From Lentimicrobiaceae bacterium (lineage in GTDB: Bacteria; Bacteroidota; Bacteroidia; Bacteroidales; F082), in contig SUWS01000004.1 in NCBI GenBank assembly GCA_015061365.1, positions 4,622-68,621 on the forward strand: a DNA stretch of 64,000 nucleotides, in the 5' to 3' direction. Below, one piece after another: positions 16,582 through 25,628 of this stretch. The position numbers and the translations under genes are program-made. Under the pieces are notes generated by a model. It was not told where the DNA came from. It was given only the letters and a program-made list of their open reading frames with translations, and ran no database searches. Positions within the stretch are counted from its first letter, which is position 1; every line of letters begins with the position of its first letter.

Positions 16582-18510
16582 TTACTGCTCGTTAAGTATT
16601 TTCAATTTTGTTTCCAAGACCTTGACATCATTCTTGGCTCTGTTGATCTTCTTCTCATATTCCGCTCTCATCAATTCTGATTGTTTGCTGTTTGAGAAGA
16701 ATCCGATATTGTTTTCCAAGACCGTAATCTCTTCACGTAACTTAGTGATTTTGTTTGTCAAGATATTACGTTCTCTTCTCACCTTATCGCGTGAATCAGG
16801 ATTATCTTTCATGTTTTCTACCATATTACGATATTCGGCGGTAGAGATTTCATTCTGAGTTATCTTCATCTTTTCGAACAAAGCGTCAATAGACTTACGA
16901 TATTCATCTTGAAGCGAGTCTTTATGTCTCATAGGAACGAAACCTATTGACATCCATTCTCTTTGGAAAGCTTTTATCGTTTCCATATTTTCATTTCTGT
17001 TAGTTGTGATCTCGTAAGCCTTAATACGTTCGAGGAGTTCTCTCTTGAGGCGGAGGTTTTCTTCTTCAACACCTTTAACTCCACTGAAATGTTCTGATTT
17101 ATTCAAGAAGAAAGCGTCGCAAGCAGAACGGAATCTTTTCCATATCTTATCTGAATGACGTTTTGGCACCGGACCTATCTTCTTCCATTCTTCTTGTAAT
17201 TTCTTTATAGCATCTGTAGCTTTTTTCCATTCAGTACTTTCAGCGTATGCTTCTGCTTCAATACAAAGCTGAAGTTTTCTGTTATAGTTATCTATTTGCT
17301 GTTCTTTTAATTTGCTGAAGAATTCCTTCTTGCCGACAAAGAATGCGTCCATTGAAACCTTGAAACGATTCCATACTTCGTCGTTCTGTTTCTTTTGTGC
17401 AGAACCTACCGACTTCCACAACTTGAAGAGTTCGTTAACTTCAACAGATTTCTTTTGCCAAGCACTAATGCTATTGATATTCTCGCTCATAAGTTCTTCT
17501 ATCTTCTCACAGATAGCGACCTTAGCGTCATAATTAGCCTGTTGTTCGTCTTGGATTTTTGAATAATGGTCACGACGTATCTGATTGATTTTGTCGGTCG
17601 CGGTCTTAAAACGATCCCATATTTCGTCTCTCTTTTCTTGTGGCACCGGACCTATCTCTTTCCATTCATCGTGGTATTTCTGCAAGAGTTTAAACGATTT
17701 GATGATAGATGTTTCAAGAAGAAGTTCCTCTGTCTTCTCACACAACTCGATCTTAGCTTCTAAATTCTTCTTAAGATCTAAGTCACGCAACTCACGATTA
17801 ATCTTAACTTTATCGAAGAATTTCTCGATAAGGAAATGATAGTTATTCCATAAGTTTGTGATTTCCGCAGCAGGCACCTGACCTATTTCTTTCCATTTAT
17901 CTTGAAGAGCACGGAATTCGTCGTAGGTCTTTTTCAATGTCTCCTCTGAATTGATAAGCTGTTTCAGTTCTTCGAGGATAGCATTCTTTTGCTGGAGGTT
18001 AAGTTGTTTCTGTTCTTCAAGCGATTCGTTATATTTATTCTTATTTTCCTTAAAGATATTGAAAGCCGACTTGAAACGAATCTCAAGAGGATCTTCTACG
18101 TGTTCATAGTTTTCTTTTTCGCCACCATCCAAGATAAATTGCTCCATCTCACGTTCTCTGTCCTCTTTGCTTAACTTCAAAAAGTTAAATTTAATAGCAG
18201 CTACTTTATCTTTAATTTTGACAACGTCCGTATCTTGCACTGTCTCTTCTAAGATTTCTACTAATTCCAATTTATTGAGAGTAGAGAAATCATATTCTGT
18301 TTCAACATCTTCATTTTCTTCATCATCAGAAACAATATCGATATTTTCAAGTGCGACATCCATATCTTGCGATCCCTCAACTATTGTTTCTTTTTCTTCA
18401 ACAGTTTGTTTATCATCTGTCCCTTTAACTTCATTTTGGGCAGTGTCAGGCAAAATGTTAGGCTCATCGAGCTTCACAAATTCATTACGTTCGTTAGTAT
18501 TCATATTCAT
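16582..18510 (-). CDS. DUF349 repeat protein
   Basis: A 642-residue cytoplasmic protein. The first ~100 residues are acidic and low-complexity (DDEENEDVETEYD), followed by a helical part with five DUF349 repeats. Each repeat carries the WKxIGxVPxxxxDxxWxRFxxAxD pattern (WKEIGQVP, WKEIGPVP, WKSVGSAQ, WKKIGPVP, WMSIGFVP). The C terminus is a coiled coil (KVRRERNILTNKITKLREEITVLENN). DUF349 proteins are widespread in Bacteroidota and mostly uncharacterised. The gene has a good promoter at 18622-18652 and ends at the terminator ahead of aroC. Confidence 0.88.
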   Translation of the reverse strand: MNMNTNERNEFVKLDEPNILPDTAQNEVKGTDDKQTVEEKETIVEGSQDMDVALENIDIVSDDEENEDVETEYDFSTLNKLELVEILEETVQDTDVVKIKDKVAAIKFNFLKLSKEDREREMEQFILDGGEKENYEHVEDPLEIRFKSAFNIFKENKNKYNESLEEQKQLNLQQKNAILEELKQLINSEETLKKTYDEFRALQDKWKEIGQVPAAEITNLWNNYHFLIEKFFDKVKINRELRDLDLKKNLEAKIELCEKTEELLLETSIIKSFKLLQKYHDEWKEIGPVPQEKRDEIWDRFKTATDKINQIRRDHYSKIQDEQQANYDAKVAICEKIEELMSENINSISAWQKKSVEVNELFKLWKSVGSAQKKQNDEVWNRFKVSMDAFFVGKKEFFSKLKEQQIDNYNRKLQLCIEAEAYAESTEWKKATDAIKKLQEEWKKIGPVPKRHSDKIWKRFRSACDAFFLNKSEHFSGVKGVEEENLRLKRELLERIKAYEITTNRNENMETIKAFQREWMSIGFVPMRHKDSLQDEYRKSIDALFEKMKITQNEISTAEYRNMVENMKDNPDSRDKVRRERNILTNKITKLREEITVLENNIGFFSNSKQSELMRAEYEKKINRAKNDVKVLETKLKILNEQ

Positions 18511-18621
18511 TAAATTTTAATTCTCCATCTCATACGAGATTTCGATTGGTGTTGATAACTAAAAGATTGTACTTGTAACATCAGCGATTCATGTCCCACA
18601 CAATCTCAATATTTGATTTTG

Positions 18622-18652
18622 CAAAGATAAAAATTATTTGACGTAAAATCAA
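18622..18652 (-). promoter_or_regulatory. Promoter of the DUF349 gene
   Basis: On the minus strand TATCTTTG (18622-18629) is preceded by TTG (18650-18652) with a 20-base spacer, an excellent -33/-7 pair. The leader is about 105 bases. Confidence 0.7.
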
Positions 18653-18728
18653 ACAAATTAATCTAAAAAAAATTGATATAATTCTTTAAACAAGTGATAA
18701 ATTCGCAATGGTTATTAACCTCTTTTAT

Positions 18729-19196
18729 TTAACGTAATCTATCAACAGACTTTATCAACTCTATATCCTTCTTAATCCAACGCATTGCTAAAACTGACAA
18801 TACCATATTAATTAATGGTATATATGTTCCAAATGAGTAGCTGAGTGTCTCGATAGCCAATGTCTTTTGAATGTTTGACGAATAATATAAGAAAATCAAT
18901 CCGCATAAGATTGCGTTCAAAAAAGTATTCAATGACGATAATTTTAATTGAAGTTCGCGCTTCTTATATAAAAATATTGTAATGAAAGGCAAAACTACAA
19001 TTAATAAAGTAAGTATCAAAAGAGGTAAACCATACATACCGGAGAAATACTGCGCGTCAATTTGATTTTGTACGCCATAGATTGTAAGTTTCATCAAATC
19101 AGATTCATATCCGAAAGTGGCAATAGGAGCGAAAAATAATGTTCCTGCGAAAATCGTTGCCAAAAACAAAAAAACAGTTTGAATTCTTTGTATCAT
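18729..19196 (-). CDS. DUF4293 integral membrane protein
   Basis: A 155-residue protein with four predicted membrane helices, starting MIQRIQTVFLFLATIFAG, which is the conserved opening of DUF4293. The ATG at 19196 is preferred over an upstream in-frame start because the -7 box overlaps the longer version. The C terminus is short and charged (KKDIELIKSVDRLR). Function is unknown; the gene often neighbours rho in Bacteroidota, as here, where the two are divergent. Confidence 0.85.
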   Translation of the reverse strand: MIQRIQTVFLFLATIFAGTLFFAPIATFGYESDLMKLTIYGVQNQIDAQYFSGMYGLPLLILTLLIVVLPFITIFLYKKRELQLKLSSLNTFLNAILCGLIFLYYSSNIQKTLAIETLSYSFGTYIPLINMVLSVLAMRWIKKDIELIKSVDRLR

Positions 19197-19217
19197 AATT
19201 ATAGAATTATTTTTTTG

Positions 19218-19225
19218 CAAAGATA
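19218..19225 (-). promoter_or_regulatory. -7 box of the DUF4293 gene
   Basis: CAAAGATA on the plus strand reads TATCTTTG on the minus strand, 21 bases upstream of the ATG at 19196. Confidence 0.65.
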
Positions 19226-19273
19226 ATGATTAGATATTTACAAAAAAATATTTTTTATTTTTTTTAAAAACAT

Positions 19274-19303
19274 TTGTACGTTCAATAAAATATAGTATAT
19301 TTG
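19274..19303 (+). promoter_or_regulatory. rho promoter
   Basis: TTG at 19274-19276 and TATATTTG at 19296-19303, 19 bases apart. The predicted transcript has a leader of about 108 bases before rho. Confidence 0.7.
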
Positions 19304-19313
19304 CAAATCTTTT

Positions 19314-19367
19314 TGAACAAAAAACAAAATAACTTGTTCTAAAAAATAGAGTTGGTTCCATCTCTAT
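19314..19367 (+). promoter_or_regulatory. Structured rho leader
   Basis: Two short inverted repeats lie in the leader: GAACAA with TTGTTC (about 19314-19339) and TAGAG with CTCTA (about 19348-19367). They could form hairpins used in rho autoregulation. No run of T follows either one, so they are not ordinary terminators. Confidence 0.4.
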
Positions 19368-19417
19368 AAATTCAAATTAAGTTCCTTCATCAAAATCATA
19401 AATAAAAGGGAAAATCT

Positions 19418-21304
19418 ATGTACGACATCTATGAACTAAACGAAAAGTCGTTAATTGAACTAAAAGAGATTGCTCTGAAGTTAGGCATGACAAGCGTCAA
19501 TGCTCCTAAGGAAGAGTTGATTTATGGTATTATTGATATACAAGCTGCCAATCCTGAAATCGCCAAAAGCATCAAGGGCAGCGAGATTAGCGAACAACAA
19601 CCTAAGAAAAGAGGACGTAAAGTGGCGACATCGAGACCTGACAAAAAAGAAAATGCTGGTATAGTAGGTAATACTGAAAAAAACAAAACAGCGCAGGAAT
19701 CTAATCAGGAAAATGAAGAATTGGATAGCGACGCCAAACCGAAACGTGAAAAACGTCCAAGAATAGGAAGAAAGACAGAAGCGACAGACACTGCAAATAA
19801 CAATGAAACCGACAATATTCACCAAACCAATCTCACAAAAAAAGAGGAGATAACAGGTGACGATATGGCAACAGCCGAGTCAGAAAACAACAACAGCATA
19901 TCATACAGAACAGAAGATCAACCTTCACAACAGCCGATCAAGCCAAAAAGAGGAAGAAAAAGCAAAGCTGAAATCAAAGCAGCTGAAGAAGCAATGGCAG
20001 GTTCTAACGTTATTTCTTCGGAAGACGATTCCATCGTCAAGGAAGATATTGAAGTTGTCGAGAGTGTTTCTGTAGTTGAAGAAAAAGAAGCTGTTTATGA
20101 AACAGCTAATAAGTATAGTCATAACACACACAACCACCCGCAGGAAGACAACCGCCGCTTCAAGAAAGAAGATATAGTATCAGAGTTCGACGCTGTTGTC
20201 AACGCTGAAGGCGTCTTGGAAATAATGCCGGATGGATACGGATTCCTACGTTCGTCCGACTACAACTACCTTAACTCTCCAGACGACATCTACGTCTCAC
20301 AATCTCAAATTAAATTATTCGGACTTAAGACTGGCGACAGCATACAGGGCATCATCCGTCCGCCAAAAATCGGAGAAAAATATTTCCCTCTCATTAAGGT
20401 CAATAAAATCAATGGTCTGACGCCAGAACAAGTGCGCGACCGTATACCGTTTGATTTTCTCACTCCACTTTTCCCTACAGAGAAATTCAACATCACCGGA
20501 CATAAGGGAAGTACAATATCGACGAGAATCATGGATCTCTTCGCTCCTATCGGCAAAGGACAACGTGGTCTCATTGTGGCACAACCTAAAACAGGTAAGA
20601 CCGTTTTGTTGAAGGAAGTCGCTAACGCCATCGCCGCAAATCATCCTGAAGTATACCTTATCATATTGTTAATTGACGAACGTCCGGAAGAAGTCACGGA
20701 TATGGCACGCAGCGTTAATGCAGAAGTCATTTCTTCAACATTCGACGAGCCTGCCGAAAAACACGTCAAGATCGCCAACATTGTTTTGGAAAAAGCAAAA
20801 CGTATGACAGAATGCGGTCACGACGTCGTCATCCTCCTTGACTCAATTACTCGTTTGGCTCGTGCATATAACACCGTATCACCAGCTTCCGGAAAAGTAT
20901 TGTCGGGTGGTGTCGAGGCTAACGCACTACAAAAGCCAAAACGATTCTTCGGTGCCGCACGTAACATAGAAAACGGAGGTTCTTTAACAATACTTGCGAC
21001 AGCATTGATCGACACTGGATCTAAGATGGACGAGGTTATCTTCGAAGAGTTTAAAGGAACAGGTAATATGGAGTTACAACTCGACCGCCGACTTTCAAAC
21101 AAACGCATCTACCCTGCCATCGACATTGTCGCATCAGGAACACGTCGAGACGACTTATTGGTTGACGAACGTACGTTAGCTAGAGTTTGGGCGTTACGCA
21201 ACCATTTCGCCGACATGACTCCAGTAGAAGCCATGGAATTCCTAAAAGACAGAATATCCAAAACAGTATCGAACGACGAGTTCTTAGCTACAATAGATAA
21301 ATAA
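19418..21304 (+). CDS. rho: Transcription termination factor Rho with long disordered insertion
   Basis: Rho is the hexameric RNA helicase that ends transcription. The product is 628 residues, about 200 longer than E. coli Rho. It has the Rho_N helical domain at about 3-45, then a charged low-complexity segment at about 50-245 (Lys, Glu, Asn and Ser rich, with [13 protein letters not shown] motifs), then the cold-shock-like RNA-binding domain ([14 protein letters not shown]) and the ATPase domain with Walker A GQPKTGKT-like AQPKTGKT and Walker [17 protein letters not shown]. Bacteroidota Rho proteins are known to carry such disordered insertions, and in B. theta the insertion supports phase separation. 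A terminator follows. Confidence 0.97.
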   Translation: MYDIYELNEKSLIELKEIALKLGMTSVNAPKEELIYGIIDIQAANPEIAKSIKGSEISEQQPKKRGRKVATSRPDKKENAGIVGNTEKNKTAQESNQENEELDSDAKPKREKRPRIGRKTEATDTANNNETDNIHQTNLTKKEEITGDDMATAESENNNSISYRTEDQPSQQPIKPKRGRKSKAEIKAAEEAMAGSNVISSEDDSIVKEDIEVVESVSVVEEKEAVYETANKYSHNTHNHPQEDNRRFKKEDIVSEFDAVVNAEGVLEIMPDGYGFLRSSDYNYLNSPDDIYVSQSQIKLFGLKTGDSIQGIIRPPKIGEKYFPLIKVNKINGLTPEQVRDRIPFDFLTPLFPTEKFNITGHKGSTISTRIMDLFAPIGKGQRGLIVAQPKTGKTVLLKEVANAIAANHPEVYLIILLIDERPEEVTDMARSVNAEVISSTFDEPAEKHVKIANIVLEKAKRMTECGHDVVILLDSITRLARAYNTVSPASGKVLSGGVEANALQKPKRFFGAARNIENGGSLTILATALIDTGSKMDEVIFEEFKGTGNMELQLDRRLSNKRIYPAIDIVASGTRRDDLLVDERTLARVWALRNHFADMTPVEAMEFLKDRISKTVSNDEFLATIDK

Positions 21305-21331
21305 CAGGTCTGATTATAAAACATAAAAATG

Positions 21332-21376
21332 AAAGTCAAGTGATGTAAAAAGCAAACAGCATCACTTGACTTTTTT
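21332..21376 (+). terminator. Terminator of rho
   Basis: A perfect 14-bp stem, AAAGTCAAGTGATG at 21332-21345 with CATCACTTGACTTT at 21360-21373, followed by a T-run. Confidence 0.88.
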
Positions 21377-21497
21377 ATGTGTGCCAATATTGTTTGGATG
21401 AAAATAAAAAGCCGTCAGAGTTACTTTACAAATGTATAAAAAATTTATACCATATAGTTGTAGGTATTTTGTTTTTTGAAAAAAAACTCGTATAAAA

Positions 21498-21528
21498 TTA
21501 CCAAATATGGTAATTATTATTATCTTTG
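21498..21528 (+). promoter_or_regulatory. higBA promoter with palindromic operator candidate
   Basis: The -7 box TATCTTTG is at 21521-21528. Directly upstream is a 16-base palindrome, TTACCAAATATGGTAA (21498-21513), overlapping the expected -33 region. This is a natural place for the HigA antitoxin to bind and repress its own operon. Confidence 0.6.
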
Positions 21529-21555
21529 CACTCGAGAAACGAATACCATTATTAT

Positions 21556-21882
21556 ATGAAAATAACATTTAAAGATAAAGCCTTATCTGACTTATATGAG
21601 AACGGTAAAACCAATAATCGCAAATATAAGAAAATATGCAGAAATATAAGGCTGGTTGAAGGTTATCAAAGAGCTGTCTCTATAATGTATAGTATAGAAT
21701 CGACGGAAGAACTTAAATATTTTAGTTTTCTACATTATGAAAAACTGAAATATCAAAAAGAAGCCAAAAGTTCGGTACGGATTGTAAACGGAATGGTGGA
21801 ACGTTTGTTATTTAAAGAGACAGATGGCGGAATTGAAGTTGAACTTTTAGAAATAGACAGCACTCATTATGGCAACAAATAA
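21556..21882 (+). CDS. higB: HigB-like toxin
   Basis: A 108-residue basic protein of the RelE/HigB fold type, predicted to be a ribosome-dependent mRNA endonuclease. Visible features are the start MKITFKDKALSDLYENG, the Lys/Arg-rich helix NNRKYKKICRNI, a RLVEGYQRAVSIM segment and a C-terminal strand VRIVNGMVERLLFKE. The ATG at 21556 is chosen over an in-frame TTG that overlaps the promoter. The gene overlaps the antitoxin gene by 14 bases. Position ahead of an HTH antitoxin is typical for higBA. The sequence is divergent, so the family call is less certain than the antitoxin. Confidence 0.75.
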   Translation: MKITFKDKALSDLYENGKTNNRKYKKICRNIRLVEGYQRAVSIMYSIESTEELKYFSFLHYEKLKYQKEAKSSVRIVNGMVERLLFKETDGGIEVELLEIDSTHYGNK

Positions 21883-22468
21883 TAATAGATTAACATCCAA
21901 TAGAGCTATTCATCCAGGAGAAATCCTGCGTGAAGAATTGAAGGAACGCGGTATAAAACAAAAAGATTTCGCTAAGGCTATTGGTTGGCAAGCGACACAC
22001 CTTAATGAATTCATAAAAGGCAAACGTAATCTGAACGAAGATTTAGCAATGAGGTTGGAATCACAGCTTGGCATTCCATTCAAGACTTGGATGAGCTTGC
22101 ATAGCGGATATATTTATGAATGTAAGGCTTTGGAGAAGAATGCTGATTATAAGATGATATCAAACAAACTTGAACCATCAAAACCTGTACATCCTGGAGA
22201 AGTGCTAAGAGAAGAATTAGAAAACAGAGGCATCTCACAAAAGAAATTCTCTGAACAAATTGGTATTCCGTACAAAAACCTAAACGACATCCTAAATTGT
22301 CGCAAACCAATTACAGAAAATACTGCATTGCTACTTGAAGCAGCTTTAGGAATACCTGCTCATATATTAATAGGCCTGCAGACAGATTATAATATGCAGG
22401 TTATCAAGCAAGACCCTTCTTTTCTTGAACGTCTCGCCAACATCAGAAAAATGGCAGCAATGCTATGA
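21869..22468 (+). CDS. higA: HigA-like antitoxin with two tandem HTH domains
   Basis: A 199-residue protein made of two copies of the HigA-type XRE helix-turn-helix domain. The first begins IHPGEILREELKERGIKQKDFAKAIG (about residue 15), the second VHPGEVLREELENRGISQKKFSEQIG (about 107). Both continue through a LxxxIxxxRxIxE...LExxLGIP pattern. Single-domain HigA is about 100 residues and dimerises; here the dimer may be built into one chain. It should neutralise HigB and repress the operon through the upstream palindrome. Family assignment is firm. Confidence 0.85.
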   Translation: MATNNNRLTSNRAIHPGEILREELKERGIKQKDFAKAIGWQATHLNEFIKGKRNLNEDLAMRLESQLGIPFKTWMSLHSGYIYECKALEKNADYKMISNKLEPSKPVHPGEVLREELENRGISQKKFSEQIGIPYKNLNDILNCRKPITENTALLLEAALGIPAHILIGLQTDYNMQVIKQDPSFLERLANIRKMAAML

Positions 22469-22630
22469 GTATAGTTCCCAAAACCATTAGTGTTATTTCA
22501 CGTAGATTTACTTTATAAAAACAAAATTGTCGATAGACATCCATCCAAACATCTTGAAATGCAATGTTATAAAAGCACAGCACGCACCAAAGATTAGAGT
22601 GATAATATGAAAGAAGATGTTTGACATTTT

Positions 22631-22716
22631 AGGGGATTTCTATAAATTGCTTTTCGAAAGTTTTTTTATCTGTTATTGTATAATAATTCAAAACGTGGAA
22701 TTAATAGAAATCCCCT
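22631..22716. repeat. 12-bp inverted repeat ahead of the L,D-transpeptidase stop
   Basis: AGGGGATTTCTA at 22631-22642 and its exact complement TAGAAATCCCCT at 22705-22716 are 62 bases apart. The right arm includes the stop of the adjacent minus-strand gene. The left arm continues into TAAATTGC, a motif seen in other gene gaps. Confidence 0.7.
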
Positions 22717-23291
22717 TAATTATAAGCGTATAATAAAATTGGTTTATCTGATTGTTTTTTAATGTTTTCTATGTGTTTCATCATAGAATTTGACACCGCA
22801 AAACAACCTTTGCTGACAGGCAGACATGGTAAAGGAAATGTCTCGAATTCCGGGTTTCCGTTATGTATAAGAATTCCTCTTTCTTTAGCATTTGAATTTG
22901 TAGAATCAAGTCCGAACAAATCATAACCTTTTCCAAACTTAAGATTCTTCATTTTCCTTAATCTTCCCACTTCGTATTTGCCTAAACTAGAATAGTAACT
23001 ACCATTTTCATTACTGAATTTAGTTTTGAAAATATTATAGTTTCTGCCAAGTCCATGTGCACACAGACTTTTATGTATGATTTTATTCTCTTTAAAACTA
23101 TAAACATAAAACCTTTTTATTCCAGAAGGCTTGGAAAAATCCGTCAATAAACAATATTCCGTACTATATCCTTCATCCTTGCAATAATCATATATTTCAG
23201 AAATATCAGAAGGCACATCATTAGGAATGAAGAGTTTTATTACAAAAACAGTAATAAACAAGCAACATAAAGCAATTAAGAACTTTTTCAT
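22716..23291 (-). CDS. L,D-transpeptidase-like (YkuD_2 type) exported protein
   Basis: A 191-residue protein with an N-terminal signal or anchor (MKKFLIALCCLFITVFVIKLF). The C-terminal half matches the murein L,D-transpeptidase catalytic family YkuD_2: SLCAHGLGRNY, GSYYSSLGKYEVG, GYDLFGLDSTNSNAKERGILIHNG (His143) and PVSKGCFAVS with Cys163 as the likely nucleophile. It probably acts on peptidoglycan in the periplasm, but the family also includes proteins whose activity is unproven. The surrounding DNA is AT-rich accessory sequence. Confidence 0.85.
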   Translation of the reverse strand: MKKFLIALCCLFITVFVIKLFIPNDVPSDISEIYDYCKDEGYSTEYCLLTDFSKPSGIKRFYVYSFKENKIIHKSLCAHGLGRNYNIFKTKFSNENGSYYSSLGKYEVGRLRKMKNLKFGKGYDLFGLDSTNSNAKERGILIHNGNPEFETFPLPCLPVSKGCFAVSNSMMKHIENIKKQSDKPILLYAYN

Positions 23292-23607
23292 GATAAGAAT
23301 ATTCGATGGAATGTGTTTTTAAAGATAACTATTGAAGTTTGATTATATTGTTTGGAGATTTAATTATTCAATACTTTAGTAGGCGATGAAGAATGAGGTT
23401 CTGAATCATACAAATTAAGTGTAAATCTAATAATTGATTTACAAAAAAATGTATCTTTGTAGTCGAAAAAACCGTCACAATGTGACATAAATTCCGAATA
23501 GAATTTGCAATGCTGTTGTTTATGTAAATAGGGGAAATAGAAAAGCCAACTTACAGAAGAAGTAGGTCGGCTTTTGAATGATAATAGGAGGATTACATAT
23601 AACCATG
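23292..23607. other. Intergenic stretch without a protein gene
   Basis: About 316 bases between the L,D-transpeptidase-like gene and the frameshifted secreted protein gene. The left part (23292-23430) shows nothing I can name. The right part holds a plus-strand promoter and the hairpin-rich candidate RNA described separately. A strong-looking AGGAGG near 23586 precedes only a seven-codon ORF. Confidence 0.6.
23452..23577 (+). ncRNA. Candidate structured small RNA
   Basis: TATCTTTG at 23452-23459 gives a plus-strand promoter with no protein gene downstream. The next ~110 bases contain three hairpins in a row: GTCACA/TGTGAC (23474-23486), AAATTC/GAATTT (23489-23506), and a 14-bp stem AAAAGCCAACTTAC with GTAGGTCGGCTTTT (23541-23554 with 23562-23575; one A-C mismatch and one G-U pair). 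The last could be a terminator, though the T-run is only four bases. No known RNA family is recognised. Confidence 0.45.
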
Positions 23608-24026
23608 CTAAAATTTAATCGTAAATAATTGCCATCTTCCATTTTCATAATTTAACTGTATTACAGCTTTCCCGCTTATTATATTCCCGTAATAATCTAC
23701 ATTCCACTTTATTCCGCCACCACTCCATGTATATCCGCTATTATTCCATCCGTTATGAACATATCCTCCATTACCAAAATATATATGTGTAATATTGTCA
23801 TTTTTTATACGAACTTCAAGTGTGTATATTTCGTAATTTGTTGAATTGCTTTGATATTCTACCGTGAGTTCGTATAAACCATCATCAAGAATTACTTGTC
23901 CTAAATTTCTTTGAGTAACGCTATGCACAGGTGTGTGCGAAACAAATGGAGGATTGTACGATTGCGCTTTACTGAAAATAAAGACAGACATAACAAAATT
24001 ACAAGGAAAAACAAATTCTTTTTCAT
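23608..24026 (-). pseudogene. Small secreted protein gene with apparent frameshift
   Basis: A signal peptide, MKKNLFFLVILLCLSLFS, starts at 24026, but its frame does not continue into the body of the protein. The body (KAQSYNPPFVSHTPVHSVTQ..., ending in RWQLFTIKF) lies in another frame from about 23985 down to 23608. A one-base change near 23970-23985 would join them into an exported ~138-residue beta-rich protein with Gly, Asn and aromatic residues (IYFGNGGYVHNGWNNSGYTWSGGG). It could be a real inactivating mutation, a sequencing or assembly error, or slippage at the T-rich stretch. The function is unknown. Confidence 0.6.
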
Positions 24027-24170
24027 ATCATCTTTTATTAAATTATTTTTTATTAACTCATAAATTTCGTAAATACTTTCTCCTATCTCTTTTTGATTGT
24101 TAGGATATGAATCTATATATTCTTCTAACAAATCGATGTCTCTCAGAGATTTATAGCGAGTTGAAAACAT
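23901..24170 (-). CDS. Small helical protein directly after the coiled-coil gene
   Basis: The ATG at 24170 touches the TAA of the preceding coiled-coil gene. The first 48 residues are helical and charged (LRDIDLLEEYIDSYPNNQKEIGESIYEIYELIKNN). The same frame then runs into the signal peptide of the next gene without a stop and ends at 23901 after a short nonsense tail. Either this is one small protein with a C-terminal membrane helix, or the upstream 48 codons belong to a separate coupled unit of which the frameshift has removed the boundary. Function unknown. Confidence 0.4.
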   Translation of the reverse strand: MFSTRYKSLRDIDLLEEYIDSYPNNQKEIGESIYEIYELIKNNLIKDDMKKNLFFLVILLCLSLFSVKRNRTILHLFRTHLCIALLKEI

Positions 24171-25601
24171 TTAGGCTGCTTTAATATAAGTCTGAATACG
24201 ATTCTGGCATTCTTTTAACTGTTCAATAAAATTCCTTCTCTTTTGAACATGTCCTTTTAATTCACTATTCTCTCTCTGAAGTTTATCCAATTCTGAGCAA
24301 AGTCGAGCGTATTCAGCATTCTTCTCATCTGACCTATATTTTTCTTTAATTTGTACTTTCTCCGAATCATTACTGCAAGAAGCTTGTAATTTTTTGATAT
24401 TTTCTTCATGAGGAATAATTTGTTTTTTTAGATTTTCAATAGATTCTTCAAGTTTTTCAGATTTTAAACAATCTTTATTGATTTTAGCAGCAATATCGGC
24501 TATTGTCCTTTCAATTTCAGGTGCCAAATTAATATTCAATGATTTGATTTCATCTATTGATGTTTGAATAGCAGGAAATATTTCTACCAATTCAGATAGT
24601 TGTTCAAGAAACATTAATGCTCCAGTAATTTTTTCTGCTTTAAATGCAATATCCATCTCATTCCAATAAACTTTATAATCTATTTTTTCATTCCAACTAA
24701 TATTCCTTACGCTATAACACATTCCATTTATTAACGATTTATTACTATTATCCAAAAATCTTTTAATCTCTGTATTTGGGTGGCATGCAATATTTTTCAA
24801 GCCTAATACCATTTCATTAACTTCATTTATAATAAACTTCTTAATAAATACATCAGTATTAGTTGTTGCTAGATTAACAGATTCTACGACAAAATCAAAA
24901 GCGACATTCCAACTATCCCTTACTAAATCATATTGACGTGTATATCTCTTTAATTCAATAATGTTAGCATGATAATAATGTATCATAGCTGAATATGGCA
25001 ATATTTCAATTCCTTTGTATTTCATACTAAGTAGAAAATAGGAACTATATCCATAGCCGAAATTGGTGTTAATAGATATTACAACATCCTCATTCACATT
25101 ATAAGTATAGTTTGTAAAGCCAATCCTTTCAGATGATGACATTATTATTTCCGATTCATTAATGATTTTAGATTTTTCCAGTTTAAAATTATATCCATGA
25201 ATATATTTTATACATCTGTTTAAAAAATCATATTTTAGTTCCTGTTTGTATTTTTGTATTTTATTTTCTAATTCATTATTTTGTAATTCTGAACCTTTCA
25301 ATGTATCTAATTCCTTTTTTAACATAGATTCATATTCATCGTAAGTTAGATATTTTGGATATCCGATACCGCTAATATATGATGAAGAATAACTATGAGG
25401 CCAACACATATCAAAATAATCTTTTTTTGCAAATACTTTTACAAAACATTGTTGCATATCCAATATAGTCCTATTAGAGTTTTGCTCCATCTCCTTTAAC
25501 CTGTCAATTATATCAATATAATTATTTGTTATTTCTCTTTTAGTAAATTTCAAAAGCCCATTATTCTGTTTTGAGATAACTGCTATATGATTTATGTTCA
25601 T
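24171..25601 (-). CDS. Unrecognised coiled-coil protein
   Basis: From the ATG at 25601 the product is 476 residues (an in-frame GTG at 25628 would add nine). No signal peptide or membrane span is seen, so it is probably cytoplasmic. The N-terminal ~330 residues look globular with Tyr- and Asn-rich stretches (SSYISGIGYPKYLTYDEYE, NEDVVISINTNFGYGYSSYF). The last ~120 residues are a long coiled coil (LEESIENLKKQIIPHEENIKKL to ENSELKGHVQKRRNFIEQLKE). It heads a tight minus-strand group with the small helical and secreted proteins and lies in AT-rich DNA, suggesting acquisition. I do not recognise the family. Confidence 0.65.
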   Translation of the reverse strand: MNINHIAVISKQNNGLLKFTKREITNNYIDIIDRLKEMEQNSNRTILDMQQCFVKVFAKKDYFDMCWPHSYSSSYISGIGYPKYLTYDEYESMLKKELDTLKGSELQNNELENKIQKYKQELKYDFLNRCIKYIHGYNFKLEKSKIINESEIIMSSSERIGFTNYTYNVNEDVVISINTNFGYGYSSYFLLSMKYKGIEILPYSAMIHYYHANIIELKRYTRQYDLVRDSWNVAFDFVVESVNLATTNTDVFIKKFIINEVNEMVLGLKNIACHPNTEIKRFLDNSNKSLINGMCYSVRNISWNEKIDYKVYWNEMDIAFKAEKITGALMFLEQLSELVEIFPAIQTSIDEIKSLNINLAPEIERTIADIAAKINKDCLKSEKLEESIENLKKQIIPHEENIKKLQASCSNDSEKVQIKEKYRSDEKNAEYARLCSELDKLQRENSELKGHVQKRRNFIEQLKECQNRIQTYIKAA

Positions 25602-25628
25602 AACAACATTTTTTTCAAATGCTCTCAC

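Noticed and set aside
23581..23626. AGGAGG followed by a short plus-strand ORF
   Set aside because: The ORF has only seven codons and overlaps the end of the opposite gene; Bacteroidota rarely rely on a strong Shine-Dalgarno.
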